Positions 1 to 8,095 of a stretch of 14,433 nucleotides of DNA are shown here, in pieces. A model generated the notes under the pieces. The model did no database searches. It had not been told where the DNA came from and was given only the letters and a program-made list of their open reading frames with translations. Each line of letters opens with the position of its first letter. Positions within the stretch are counted from its first letter, which is position 1. Origin of the DNA: Flavobacteriales bacterium (lineage in GTDB: Bacteria > Bacteroidota > Bacteroidia > Flavobacteriales_E > Vicingaceae); the NCBI GenBank assembly GCA_029262915.1, contig JAJCYN010000145.1, forward strand, positions 1 to 14,433. Reading direction: 5' to 3'. The translations under genes and the position numbers were made by a program.

Positions 1-66
1 CCACCTTACATCTTGATCAGTCTCAAAATCTCTAAATGTTAACTCTTCTTTTACTAAATGCTCCAT
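1..66 (-). CDS. korB: 2-oxoacid:ferredoxin oxidoreductase beta subunit, N-terminal fragment
   Basis: Only the first 22 codons are inside the window; the gene continues past the left edge. Translation from the ATG at 66 begins MEHLVKEELTFRDFETDQDV and then RW. The DF-x-(S/T)DQ-(D/E)-VRW stretch is the usual opening of KorB-type beta subunits, just before the CPGCG motif that binds thiamine diphosphate and an iron-sulphur cluster; that motif would lie outside the window. The ATG follows the korA stop codon by two bases, so the two are almost certainly co-transcribed and translationally coupled. With korA it should form the enzyme that converts 2-oxoglutarate (or a related 2-oxoacid) plus CoA to the acyl-CoA while reducing ferredoxin. 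The identification rests on a short fragment plus the neighbour. Confidence 0.85.
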   Translation of the reverse strand, partial: MEHLVKEELTFRDFETDQDVRW

Positions 67-68
67 AA

Positions 69-1907
69 TTAAACTCCAATTAAGTTCTCAAATTCAGTTA
101 TTAACTGACTTTTAGAAAAAGGCAATCCTTGTATTTTATTGTATTGCAAATAATTAAATTGAGGTAATTCACTTTGTAATAATTTCACAAACTGACCATT
201 ATTTAATTCACATACTATTATCTTTTTAAACTTAGAAAATACCTCAGCTATGTTTTTTGGTAAAGGGTTTATAAAATTAAAATGAACGTGAGCAATGGAC
301 TTTCCATCAGCTAACATAGTGCTTGTTGCTGTATGTAAACTTCCATAAGTTCCACCCCAGCCAACAACTAGTAGGTCAGAGTTTTGATCTCCATTAATAT
401 TTATATTAGGAATAAAGTTAGCTACTCGAGCAACTTTTTCTGATCGAACCTTTACCATTTCTTCATGATTATTTGGATCATAAGAAACATTCCCTGTTAC
501 GGCTTGTTTCTCTAACCCCCCTATTCTGTGTTCTAATCCTTTTGTCCCAGGCACTGCCCAAGTTCTGTTTAATTTATCTTCAGAACGAGTATATGGACTC
601 CAATTTCCCGTTGCTTCATTAGCAAAAGCTGGCTGAATAGCCTCCATTTCTCCAACATTTTTTATTTTCCATGGTTCAGCACCATTAGCAATAAATCCAT
701 CAGTTAGTAAAATAACTGGAGTCATATGTTCTACTGCTAGTTTTGCGGCTTTATAAGCGAAATCAAAACAATTAGAAGGAGTACTTGCTGCAATAACAAT
801 TACTGGGCTTTCTCCATTTCTTCCATAAACAGCTTGTAATAAATCTGATTGTTCTGTTTTAGTTGGTAATCCAGTTGAAGGACCTCCTCTTTGAACATTT
901 ATGATAACTAAAGGTAATTCAGTCATCATAGCTAATCCAATAGCTTCACTTTTTAATGCTAAGCCAGGACCAGAAGTAGTCGTTAATGCCAAACTTCCAG
1001 CAAAACTAGCTCCAATAGCCGAACATATTCCTGCAATTTCATCTTCTGCTTGTAAAACGACTGTTTCTAATCCTTTATGTTTTGCCAATTCGTGTAGAAT
1101 ATCAGTGGCTGGAGTAATAGGATAAGTTCCTAAGAACAATTTTAGTTTAGATTTTTCAGCGGCAGCTAAAATTCCCCATGCTGTTGCTTGATTTCCTGTT
1201 ATACTTCTATACTTTCCCTTTGGGAGTTTCGCAGCTTTTACCTTGTATGATGAGGGTAATAACTCAATCGTTAAAGCATAATTATAACCAGCTTGCAACG
1301 CTGCTTTGTTTGCTTTTGCAATTTCTGGCAGCTTCTTAAATTTAGTATCCAAAAAATTTTCAGTAATTTCTAGCGGACGATTAAATAACCAGTAAACAAT
1401 ACCTAAAGCAAACATATTTTTACTTCGGGTTCTACTTTTGTTTTCTATATCACAATGAGCAACACTTTCTTTAGTTAGCTTAGTTATAGGTGCTTCTATG
1501 AGGTTATATCCTTTTAAGGAGCCATCATCAAGCGGGCTAGTTTTATATTCCGCTTTTTCAAAGTCTTTCTTTTTAAATCCGTCACTATCTATTATGATGG
1601 TCCCTCTATCCTTTATCCAGTCAATATTTGCTTTTAATGCAGCAGGGTTCATTGCTATTAGAATATCAGCTTCATCCCCAGGAGAAAAAACGCGATTGCT
1701 TCCAAATTGAATTTTAAACCCGCTAACTCCAGCAACAGTTCCTTGAGGAGCTCTAATTTCTGCTGGAAAATCTGGAAAAGTAGCTAAATCGTTTCCTATA
1801 AATGCAGCAGTATTACTAAATTGTGTTCCTGTAAGCTGCATTCCATCCCCCGAGTCACCAGCAAATTTAATAACTACCTGATCTAATTCCTCTGTTCCTT
1901 TAGACAT
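69..1907 (-). CDS. korA: 2-oxoglutarate:ferredoxin oxidoreductase, fused gamma-alpha subunit
   Basis: This 612-residue protein has the fused architecture of KorA-type subunits. An N-terminal gamma domain begins with GDSGDGMQLTG (residues 17-27) and contains the APQGTVAGVSGF stretch. A pyrimidine-binding alpha domain follows, with the hallmark YPITP at residues 262-266, then QAEDEIAGICSAIGAS and a TTTSGPGLALK segment. The length is normal for the family. The enzyme decarboxylates a 2-oxoacid oxidatively with CoA and passes electrons to ferredoxin in the cytoplasm. 2-Oxoglutarate is the likeliest substrate, from family resemblance and from the adjacent sucAB genes, but another 2-oxoacid cannot be excluded from sequence alone. 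It is transcribed divergently from sucA, with a TACTTTTG element 14 bases upstream of the ATG. There is no Shine-Dalgarno sequence, as usual in this phylum. Confidence 0.92.
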   Translation of the reverse strand: MSKGTEELDQVVIKFAGDSGDGMQLTGTQFSNTAAFIGNDLATFPDFPAEIRAPQGTVAGVSGFKIQFGSNRVFSPGDEADILIAMNPAALKANIDWIKDRGTIIIDSDGFKKKDFEKAEYKTSPLDDGSLKGYNLIEAPITKLTKESVAHCDIENKSRTRSKNMFALGIVYWLFNRPLEITENFLDTKFKKLPEIAKANKAALQAGYNYALTIELLPSSYKVKAAKLPKGKYRSITGNQATAWGILAAAEKSKLKLFLGTYPITPATDILHELAKHKGLETVVLQAEDEIAGICSAIGASFAGSLALTTTSGPGLALKSEAIGLAMMTELPLVIINVQRGGPSTGLPTKTEQSDLLQAVYGRNGESPVIVIAASTPSNCFDFAYKAAKLAVEHMTPVILLTDGFIANGAEPWKIKNVGEMEAIQPAFANEATGNWSPYTRSEDKLNRTWAVPGTKGLEHRIGGLEKQAVTGNVSYDPNNHEEMVKVRSEKVARVANFIPNININGDQNSDLLVVGWGGTYGSLHTATSTMLADGKSIAHVHFNFINPLPKNIAEVFSKFKKIIVCELNNGQFVKLLQSELPQFNYLQYNKIQGLPFSKSQLITEFENLIGV

Positions 1908-1921
1908 TATAAATTTTTGTA

Positions 1922-1929
1922 CAAAAGTA
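1922..1929 (-). promoter_or_regulatory. -7 promoter element of korAB
   Basis: On the minus strand the bases read TACTTTTG, an exact match to the Bacteroidota -7 consensus TAnnTTTG. The G lies 14 bases before the korA ATG, implying a leader of under about ten bases. There is no clear TTTG at the expected -33 distance. That position falls in the left arm of the palindrome at 1951-1967. Confidence 0.6.
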
Positions 1930-1946
1930 TGATAATAATCATATTA

Positions 1947-1972
1947 ATTGTTAAGTCTATGACTTAATCAAT
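1947..1972. promoter_or_regulatory. Candidate operator between korA and sucA
   Basis: The core TTAAGTC-TAT-GACTTAA (1951-1967) is a perfect 7-bp inverted repeat with a 3-base spacer. It is framed by ATTG on the left and CAAT on the right, the right side carrying one extra T. It lies between the two divergent TACTTTTG elements and covers the -33 region of both. I infer a binding site for a dimeric regulator acting on both promoters. It does not fit the FNR (TTGAT-N4-ATCAA) or CRP consensus, and the regulator is unknown. Confidence 0.5.
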
Positions 1973-1984
1973 AGGTATATTTAT

Positions 1985-1992
1985 TACTTTTG
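1985..1992 (+). promoter_or_regulatory. -7 promoter element of sucAB
   Basis: TACTTTTG matches TAnnTTTG exactly and is identical to the korA element on the other strand. It ends 24 bases before the sucA ATG. The -33 position lacks a TTTG and overlaps the GACTTAA arm of the inverted repeat, which suggests control by a regulator. Confidence 0.6.
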
Positions 1993-2016
1993 CCGATATA
2001 ATTTCAAAGTACAAAG

Positions 2017-4740
2017 ATGGATAAATACTCATACCTGAGTAATGTTGATGGTTCGGTAATTGAAGATTATTATCAAAAATACCTCAACGACCCCAAAAAT
2101 GTTGGAGAAGGGTGGCAAAAATTTTTTGAAGGATTCGAGTTTGCAAAAAACAATTATGATGCTGATGCTCCTGAGGGATTTGATAAAGAATTTAAAGTTA
2201 TCGACCTAATTAATGGATATCGTTCTCGAGGTCATCTTTTTACTAAAACTAACCCTGTAAGAACTAGAAGACAATACTCTCCAACTTTAGAAATAGAAAA
2301 TTATGGCTTAGAAAAAACGGATTTAGAAACTGTTTTTCAAGCTGGCAATGAAGTTGGAATTGGATCAGCTAAGCTCAAGAATATCATTTCTCATTTAGAA
2401 GAAACATATTGTCAATCTATAGGGATTGAATTTATGTACATTCGAAAACCGGAAGAAGTTGCTTGGATAAAAGAAAAAATAGAGTTAAAAAACAGGATAG
2501 TATTTAAGGCTAAAGAAAAGAAGCATATCTTACATAAGCTCAATCAGGCAGTTGTTTTTGAACAGTTTTTACATAAAAAATTTGTTGGTCAAAAGCGATT
2601 TTCTTTAGAAGGAAACGAAGCATTAATACCCGCTTTAGATGCCGTAGTAGAAAAAGGTTCTGAATTTGGAATTAAAGAATTTGTTGTTGGTATGGCTCAC
2701 CGGGGAAGGTTAAATGTGTTGGCAAATATTTTTAATAAAACATACTCAGCTATTTTTAGTGAGTTTGAAGGAAAAGAATATGAAGATAATATTTTTGATG
2801 GTGACGTAAAATATCATTTAGGTTACTCCTGCGATGTGGTTGCTGATAATGGGAATGAAGTTCATATGACTTTATCTCCGAATCCATCGCATTTAGAAAC
2901 TGTTGCTCCTGTTGTAGAAGGAATAACGCGTTCGAAAATAGATACTTACCTTAAAGATGCAAATAAAATAGTTCCAATAATTATTCACGGAGATGCTGCT
3001 ATTTCAGGACAAGGAGTGGTTTATGAGGTGGCACAAATGGCACAATTAGATGGGTACAAAGTTGGAGGAACACTGCACATTGTTGTTAATAATCAAATAG
3101 GGTTTACCACTAATTATTTAGATGGCAGATCTAGTACGTATTGTACAGATATAGCAAAAGTAACTCTATGTCCTGTTTTTCACGTAAATGGAGATGATGT
3201 TGAAGCGGTTATTCAAACGGTCAATCTGGCATTGGAATACCGTCAAAAATTTAATAAAGACGTTTATATTGATATTTTAGGATATAGAAAATATGGACAT
3301 AATGAAGGTGATGAACCAAGATTCACTCAACCTTTGTTGTATAAAGCGATTGGCAAACACGCAAATCCTAGAGATATTTATCTAGATAAACTAATTAAGG
3401 AGGGAGTCATTAGCAACGTTGAGGTAAATGAACATGAAAAAACGCTTAACGATTTATTGCAAGACAGATTAGATGAAGCTAAAGAAATTGAAAAAGCATC
3501 AGTTACTCAGTTTTTGAAGAGAACTTGGGGAGGTATAGAATATAGTAATGACAATAGTTTTGACAGTTCACCAACAACTGGTTATGACAAGAAAAAGTTA
3601 GTTGAAATTGGTAAACGTATCAGCACGTTACCAGCAGATAAAAAATTCATCAAAAAAACAACTCGACTATTTGAGAATCGTTTAAAACAAATTGAAGAAG
3701 GAACTCAACTAAGTTGGGATTCGGGAGAATTATTAGCTTATGGCACATTATTAGAAGAAGGTTGCCCAATCCGTTTTACGGGGCAAGATGTTGAAAGAGG
3801 AACATTTTCTCATCGCCATGCAGTAGTTAAAGTAGAAGATTCTGAAGAAGAATATATCCCATTAAATAATATTTCTGAAAAACAAGCACCTCTTCATATT
3901 TACAATTCCCTATTATCCGAATATGCTGTTTTAGGATTTGAGTATGGATATGGAATGGCAACTCCTAAAGGTTTAACTATTTGGGAAGCACAATTTGGAG
4001 ATTTTAATAATGGAGCACAAATAATAATTGATCAATTTTTAAGTGCTGCTGAAGATAAATGGAAAACGCAAAATAATTTGGTAATGTTATTGCCTCATGG
4101 TTATGAAGGACAAGGAGCGGAACACTCTAGTGGTAGGATGGAGCGGTTTTTACAATTGTGTGCTGATAATAACTTGCAAGTTGCAAATTGTTCTACTCCA
4201 GCTAATTTTTTCCATATTTTGAGAAGGCAATTAAAGTGGAAATTCAGAAAACCATTAATTGTATTTACACCTAAAAGTTTATTGCGTCACCCTAAATGTG
4301 TTTCCAGCCTAGATGATATAGCAACAGGAAGTTTTCAGGAAGTAATAGATGATTCATCTGCAAAAACTGATGTAGTAGATACTATTGTGTTTTGTACGGG
4401 CAAATTTTATTATGATTTGTTAGTAAAAAAAGAAGAAATAGGTGGAGCAGATAATATTGCTTTGATAAGAATAGAACAATTATATCCTTTACCTCAATTA
4501 CAGCTAAAGGAGATTTTAACAAAATATAAGCATGCAAAAAAATACATTTGGGCGCAGGAAGAGCCAAAAAATATGGGTGCCTGGACGAGTATGCAACGCC
4601 ATTTTACAACTATTAAATTAGACTTAATTTCGTTAAGAGCAAGTGGTTCTCCAGCGACAGGATCATCGAAAGCACATACAGTAAGACAGGCCGATATTTT
4701 AAACAAAGTATTTGAAAACGCATTAGAATTAAAGAAATAA
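2017..4740 (+). CDS. sucA: 2-oxoglutarate dehydrogenase E1 component
   Basis: The 907-residue product is a full-length thiamine-diphosphate-dependent E1 of the 2-oxoglutarate dehydrogenase complex, which decarboxylates 2-oxoglutarate and succinylates the lipoyl group of E2 in the TCA cycle. The N-terminal 43 residues (SYLSNVDGSVIEDYYQKYL then W-x-KFF) match the short E2/E3-contacting segment found in SucA. Catalytic and cofactor motifs are intact: GMAHRGRLNVLAN around His228, SPNPSHLE with His292, and the thiamine-diphosphate/Mg motif beginning GDAA at 325-328 and ending with NNQIGFTT at 358-365. The C-terminal transketolase-like half contains GQDVERGTFSHRHAV and EAQFGDFNNGAQ. There is no fused acyltransferase domain of the kind seen in actinobacterial OdhA. 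sucB follows after 43 bases with no terminator, so the two form an operon. The ATG start gives the expected N-terminus. Confidence 0.97.
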   Translation: MDKYSYLSNVDGSVIEDYYQKYLNDPKNVGEGWQKFFEGFEFAKNNYDADAPEGFDKEFKVIDLINGYRSRGHLFTKTNPVRTRRQYSPTLEIENYGLEKTDLETVFQAGNEVGIGSAKLKNIISHLEETYCQSIGIEFMYIRKPEEVAWIKEKIELKNRIVFKAKEKKHILHKLNQAVVFEQFLHKKFVGQKRFSLEGNEALIPALDAVVEKGSEFGIKEFVVGMAHRGRLNVLANIFNKTYSAIFSEFEGKEYEDNIFDGDVKYHLGYSCDVVADNGNEVHMTLSPNPSHLETVAPVVEGITRSKIDTYLKDANKIVPIIIHGDAAISGQGVVYEVAQMAQLDGYKVGGTLHIVVNNQIGFTTNYLDGRSSTYCTDIAKVTLCPVFHVNGDDVEAVIQTVNLALEYRQKFNKDVYIDILGYRKYGHNEGDEPRFTQPLLYKAIGKHANPRDIYLDKLIKEGVISNVEVNEHEKTLNDLLQDRLDEAKEIEKASVTQFLKRTWGGIEYSNDNSFDSSPTTGYDKKKLVEIGKRISTLPADKKFIKKTTRLFENRLKQIEEGTQLSWDSGELLAYGTLLEEGCPIRFTGQDVERGTFSHRHAVVKVEDSEEEYIPLNNISEKQAPLHIYNSLLSEYAVLGFEYGYGMATPKGLTIWEAQFGDFNNGAQIIIDQFLSAAEDKWKTQNNLVMLLPHGYEGQGAEHSSGRMERFLQLCADNNLQVANCSTPANFFHILRRQLKWKFRKPLIVFTPKSLLRHPKCVSSLDDIATGSFQEVIDDSSAKTDVVDTIVFCTGKFYYDLLVKKEEIGGADNIALIRIEQLYPLPQLQLKEILTKYKHAKKYIWAQEEPKNMGAWTSMQRHFTTIKLDLISLRASGSPATGSSKAHTVRQADILNKVFENALELKK

Positions 4741-4783
4741 AAAAACAGAATAACAAATTATTTTTTTGAAATTTAAAAACACT

Positions 4784-5983
4784 ATGGCTTTAGAAATGAA
4801 AGTTCCCTCTCCGGGAGAATCAATAACAGAAGTAGAGATTGCACAGTGGTTGGTTGAAGATGGTGATTATGTAGAAAAAGATCAAACCATTGCTGAAGTA
4901 GATTCTGATAAAGCTACTTTAGAATTACCTGCCGAAGAGGCTGGAATTATTACATTAAAAGCTGAAGAGGGAGATTTAGTTGAGGTTGGAGGGGTTGTCT
5001 GCCTAATTGATACTGATGCTAAAAAACCTGCTGGTTTTAAATCAAAAACGGAAGTAATAGTTGAACAAAATGATGATATACCGAACCCAGATTCAGCAAA
5101 AACACTAATTGACACAACCATTAAAGCTACGCCAGTTGCTAAAGAAATGATTGCTGTAAATGAGATTAATCCCTCTGATATTAGAGGGAGTGGAAGTAAT
5201 GGAAAGATAACAAAAAAAGATATTGGTCTTTATTTGAATGGTGCAGAAGGGAAACAGGGAGAAAGGAAGAAAATGAGTATGCTACGAAGAAAAGTAGCAA
5301 AACGACTGGTAGCTGTAAAGAATGAAACAGCAATGCTTACTACTTTTAACGAAGTAGATATGAAACCAATCATGGATATTAGAGCAATCTACAAAGAAGC
5401 CTTTAAGGAGAAACATGGTGTTGGTTTAGGGTTTATGTCATTTTTTACAAAAGCCGTAACTAATGCATTAAAAGAATTTCCAGTGGTAAATTCAATGATT
5501 GATGGAGATTATATGGTTTCTTACGATTTTGCAGATATTGGTATTGCAGTAAGTTCTCCAAAAGGATTAATGGTTCCCGTTGTTAGAGAAGCTCAAGATA
5601 TGAGTTTAGCTGAAATTGAAACAGAAATTAAACGCTTAGCGATTAAAGCACGTGATGGGAAAATAGATATTTCAGATATGGAAGGAGGTACCTTTACTAT
5701 TACAAATGGAGGAGTATTTGGATCTATGTTAAGTACTCCCATTATTAATCCTCCACAAAGTGCTATTTTAGGAATGCACAACATTATTGAGCGTCCGGTA
5801 GTAGTCGATGGGAAAATAGTTGTTAGACCAATAATGTATGTTGCCTTATCTTACGATCATAGAATTATTGATGGTAAAGAATCAGTTGGTTTCCTAAAAA
5901 TGATTAAAGAACAACTCGAGGACCCTAAATCGCTTATTTTAGATGCCATGGCTCTAAACGATGTATTCGATGATTTAGTGTAA
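4784..5983 (+). CDS. sucB: Dihydrolipoyllysine-residue succinyltransferase (E2 of 2-oxoglutarate dehydrogenase)
   Basis: I place the start at the ATG at 4784 ([13 protein letters not shown], 399 residues), because lipoyl domains of this family begin with this strand. An in-frame TTG 18 bases upstream would only add MKFKNT. Domains in order: a lipoyl domain (about 1-78) with the modified lysine at K43 in VDSDKATLE; an acidic linker; a peripheral-subunit-binding domain (about 112-150, [14 protein letters not shown] followed by [13 protein letters not shown]); and the catalytic acyltransferase domain ending with the active-site motif H359-R-I-I-D363-G. E2 forms the core of the complex, transferring succinyl from lipoamide to CoA. 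The E3 gene (lpd) and sucCD are not in the window. The gene converges on the lipoprotein gene at 5993 with only nine bases between, and I see no convincing terminator. Confidence 0.95.
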   Translation: MALEMKVPSPGESITEVEIAQWLVEDGDYVEKDQTIAEVDSDKATLELPAEEAGIITLKAEEGDLVEVGGVVCLIDTDAKKPAGFKSKTEVIVEQNDDIPNPDSAKTLIDTTIKATPVAKEMIAVNEINPSDIRGSGSNGKITKKDIGLYLNGAEGKQGERKKMSMLRRKVAKRLVAVKNETAMLTTFNEVDMKPIMDIRAIYKEAFKEKHGVGLGFMSFFTKAVTNALKEFPVVNSMIDGDYMVSYDFADIGIAVSSPKGLMVPVVREAQDMSLAEIETEIKRLAIKARDGKIDISDMEGGTFTITNGGVFGSMLSTPIINPPQSAILGMHNIIERPVVVDGKIVVRPIMYVALSYDHRIIDGKESVGFLKMIKEQLEDPKSLILDAMALNDVFDDLV

Positions 5984-5992
5984 TTGATTGGT

Positions 5993-6439
5993 TTAGGGAA
6001 TCAGTTCTGAAGTAGTAATAATATTACTTAAATGCAAAGCCCTATCCTTAATACTAATTTCATAGCGAAAAGTATCAACACTAAAATCATACAGTAAACT
6101 TATTTGTGTTTCCCCTTCTAATTCTCTTCCCGATTCATTTTCTAAAAAAGGAAGTCTAGCATCCAGATTAGTAGTATCCAGAACCCAAATACCATTATTT
6201 TTTTTGTAAAAATCTACAAATACATTAAACGCTTGTTCGCCAGTATTTTCTTCCTGTTTTAGCCCTAAGTCACCATCTCCATCAAAAAACTCAAATCGAA
6301 CAATACTAAATGTTTTGTCTACTGATAATTGAGCATCTAAAAACTTAATAACAGGAGGTACTGGTGTTGGGTCATCTTTTTTACACCCAAGAGAAAGTAT
6401 AATAGCAAATAATATAGCTAATTTTGTTAGCTGTTTCAT
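5993..6439 (-). CDS. Lipoprotein with probable surface-export signal
   Basis: This 148-residue protein starts with a typical lipoprotein signal peptide (MKQLTKLAILFAIILSLGC, lipidated Cys19). KKDD follows the cysteine, which fits the K-(D/E)2 type of lipoprotein export signal that sends Bacteroidota lipoproteins to the outer face of the outer membrane. The mature part has an acidic FFDGDGDLGL motif (residues 51-60, possibly calcium-binding) and ends with KDRALHLSNIITTSEL. I recognise this combination, DGDGD-(I/L)-GL plus DRALH-x-SNI near the end, from uncharacterised lipoproteins common in Bacteroidota; its function is unknown. A TAATTTTA element, one mismatch from TAnnTTTG, ends four bases before the ATG, so the message may be nearly leaderless. 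It is divergent from the LuxE-like gene and converges with sucB. Confidence 0.85.
   Translation of the reverse strand: MKQLTKLAILFAIILSLGCKKDDPTPVPPVIKFLDAQLSVDKTFSIVRFEFFDGDGDLGLKQEENTGEQAFNVFVDFYKKNNGIWVLDTTNLDARLPFLENESGRELEGETQISLLYDFSVDTFRYEISIKDRALHLSNIITTSELIP
6419..6426 (+). promoter_or_regulatory. Possible -7 element for the LuxE-like gene
   Basis: TAATTTTG matches TAnnTTTG exactly and ends 37 bases before the TTG start of the LuxE-like gene. It lies inside the start of the divergent lipoprotein gene and has no TTTG at -33. Such octamers occur by chance in AT-rich DNA, so this is weak. Confidence 0.25.
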
Positions 6440-6463
6440 ACTCTAAAATTACGAATTATTTTA

Positions 6464-7444
6464 TTGAACTTTAAAAATCGAATCTTCAACATTAAAACTG
6501 AACAAGAGTTTAACGATATTTCAATTGAAATATTTAATTATCAGTACATTAATAATTTAGTGTATCGTGAATTTTGTAAGCATTTAAAAGTTAATCCTAT
6601 TGAAATAACTTCAATCAATCAGCTTCCTTTTTTACCGATTGAATTTTTTAAAACACATACTATAAAAACAGGCGTATTTGAAGAGCAGCAAGTTTTTTTA
6701 AGTAGTGGAACAACAAGCCAAGCCCAGAGTAAACATTATATAAAAGATCTAGACTTATACGAAATGAGCTATAAGAATGCTTTTCAGCAGTTTTATGGTA
6801 ATGTAGAAAATTATTGTGTGCTGGCTTTATTACCATCTTATATAGAAAGAGAAGGCTCTTCGCTTATTTATATGGTTGATGATTTGATTCAACAAAGTAA
6901 ACATCCAAAAAGTGGATTTTTTCTTGAAAATTGGCCAAAAATGATCGAAATAATGCAAAAAATGATCAAAAATGGAGAAAAAGTATTAATAATTGGTGTT
7001 TCTTTCGCATTGCTGGATTTGGCAGAAAAATACCAAATCGATTTGAGTAATGCCATTATTATGGAAACTGGTGGAATGAAAGGAAGAAGGAAAGAATTGA
7101 CACGAGAAGAGCTTCATAGTATTTATAAAAAAAGATTTAACGTGGCTAAAATTCATTCAGAATATGGAATGACAGAATTATTATCTCAAGCTTATTCAAA
7201 AGGAAATGGAATTTTTAAAACACCTAATTGGATGAAAGTTTTAATTAGAGATGTAAATGACCCGTTTAATATGGTAGAAAATAATAATACTGGAGGTATT
7301 AATGTAATTGATTTGGCTAATGTCGATTCTTGTAGCTTTATTGCTACACAAGATTTAGGAAAGAAACATTCGGATAATGAATTTGAAGTTTTAGGAAGAT
7401 TTGACAATAGCGATTTACGTGGATGTAATTTATTAATAAATTAA
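6464..7444 (+). CDS. LuxE-family acyl-adenylating enzyme (acyl-protein synthetase-like)
   Basis: The 326-residue protein belongs to the adenylate-forming superfamily. It has the Ser/Gly/Thr-rich ATP loop LSSGTTSQAQSKHY (SSGTT at 80-84) and the HSEYGMTE motif (231-238), which corresponds to the GxTE core of these enzymes. The size and motif spacing fit LuxE, which activates a fatty acid as acyl-AMP and can carry it on a cysteine; the family also resembles phenylacetate-CoA ligases. There are no luciferase or reductase genes nearby, so the substrate here is unknown. The start is a TTG. No ATG occurs before the catalytic loop, and the N-terminus read from TTG (MNFKNRIFNIKTEQEF) looks like the usual family start. 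Only 24 bases separate it from the divergent lipoprotein start. It is followed by a lipoprotein gene with its own promoter, so it is probably monocistronic. Confidence 0.82.
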   Translation: MNFKNRIFNIKTEQEFNDISIEIFNYQYINNLVYREFCKHLKVNPIEITSINQLPFLPIEFFKTHTIKTGVFEEQQVFLSSGTTSQAQSKHYIKDLDLYEMSYKNAFQQFYGNVENYCVLALLPSYIEREGSSLIYMVDDLIQQSKHPKSGFFLENWPKMIEIMQKMIKNGEKVLIIGVSFALLDLAEKYQIDLSNAIIMETGGMKGRRKELTREELHSIYKKRFNVAKIHSEYGMTELLSQAYSKGNGIFKTPNWMKVLIRDVNDPFNMVENNNTGGINVIDLANVDSCSFIATQDLGKKHSDNEFEVLGRFDNSDLRGCNLLIN

Positions 7445-7462
7445 AAAAAATGAATAGTTTTG

Positions 7463-7494
7463 TTTGGAACAATTATTGATACAACGTAGTTTTC
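7463..7494 (+). promoter_or_regulatory. Promoter of the 184-residue lipoprotein gene
   Basis: TTTG (7463-7466), 20 bases, then TAGTTTTC (7487-7494) is one mismatch from the full Bacteroidota promoter TTTG-N19-21-TAnnTTTG. It ends 18 bases before the ATG at 7513. A perfect TAGTTTTG also occurs at 7455-7462 but lacks an upstream TTTG, so the 7463-7494 pair is preferred. Confidence 0.55.
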
Positions 7495-7512
7495 TAATAT
7501 TTAAATAAAAAG

Positions 7513-8067
7513 ATGGGAGCAATTAAAGTTAACAAAACGATACTAATTTTAGGAATAGGAATTATAACTATTTTTAGTTCTTGTAAGAGTACAATACCTT
7601 TTACAAATGATGTAAAAACGAAATATAATTTTGATGAAGCAGATTTAAAAAAGATGCAATTTTATATTTCTAGAGAGATTACACTACAGCGTGGAGAAAG
7701 AGGAGAAAATTCTCAAGAGATAGATGAGGATGGTAAATTGGTGGTTTCTAGTTCTGCAAGTTTAGACAATGTTACTGTTGGTGCTAAAACACCTGGAGTT
7801 TGTGTGAAAATGTTAAAAGGAAATAAATTGGCCATTAGTTTTTTTGAATCTGATGACCAATACTTAGTCTTTGGTGACCCCAACAACAGAGGTAGATATA
7901 ATTTAATGGGTGCAGAATGGAAAAATGGAAAAGGTAAGATTAATTTTGGAGGCAAAGTTTATTACATAATGCCAGGTGGAGCAGGAGCTTACTTGAAATT
8001 TGAAATGCAAAACAAGAAAAATTATAAAACCACTAGCACTAAAGCTAAGGGAAGAACGGTCAATTAA
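7513..8067 (+). CDS. Uncharacterised Bacteroidota lipoprotein
   Basis: This 184-residue product has an N-terminal signal with a lipobox (IFSSC, then KSTIPFTND). The mature part contains FDEADLKKMQFYISREITLQ, a segment of small polar residues, and a C-terminal AEWKNGKGKINFGGKVYY stretch followed by a Gly-rich turn and a basic tail. This layout (SIPFTND / QFY-S / regular beta strands / KINYG-x-x-YY) resembles a widespread but uncharacterised Bacteroidota lipoprotein. The mature portion looks like a small all-beta domain. The residues after Cys (KSTIP) lack the acidic surface-export signal, so it is probably anchored on the periplasmic side. The A-rich bases before the ATG replace a ribosome binding site. 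A terminator-like hairpin lies 28 bases after its stop. Confidence 0.8.
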   Translation: MGAIKVNKTILILGIGIITIFSSCKSTIPFTNDVKTKYNFDEADLKKMQFYISREITLQRGERGENSQEIDEDGKLVVSSSASLDNVTVGAKTPGVCVKMLKGNKLAISFFESDDQYLVFGDPNNRGRYNLMGAEWKNGKGKINFGGKVYYIMPGGAGAYLKFEMQNKKNYKTTSTKAKGRTVN

Positions 8068-8095
8068 CATAGAAATAAAATAACAAACATTTTAT

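Noticed and set aside
901..1125. 74-codon rightward ORF inside korA
   Set aside because: It lies opposite strongly conserved korA coding sequence, including the YPITP region, and has no independent support. Other such overlapping ORFs at 1498-1710, 4382-4706, 4882-5121, 5593-5784, 7192-7407, 7713-7955, 11225-11413 and 13007-13216 were dismissed for the same reason.
4766..4783. TTG start adding MKFKNT to SucB
   Set aside because: The lipoyl domain begins at [13 protein letters not shown], and an ATG is present exactly there; the extra residues have no counterpart in the family.
6464..7444. Bioluminescence system suggested by the LuxE-like gene
   Set aside because: No luxCDAB or flavin reductase genes are present, and the neighbours are unrelated.
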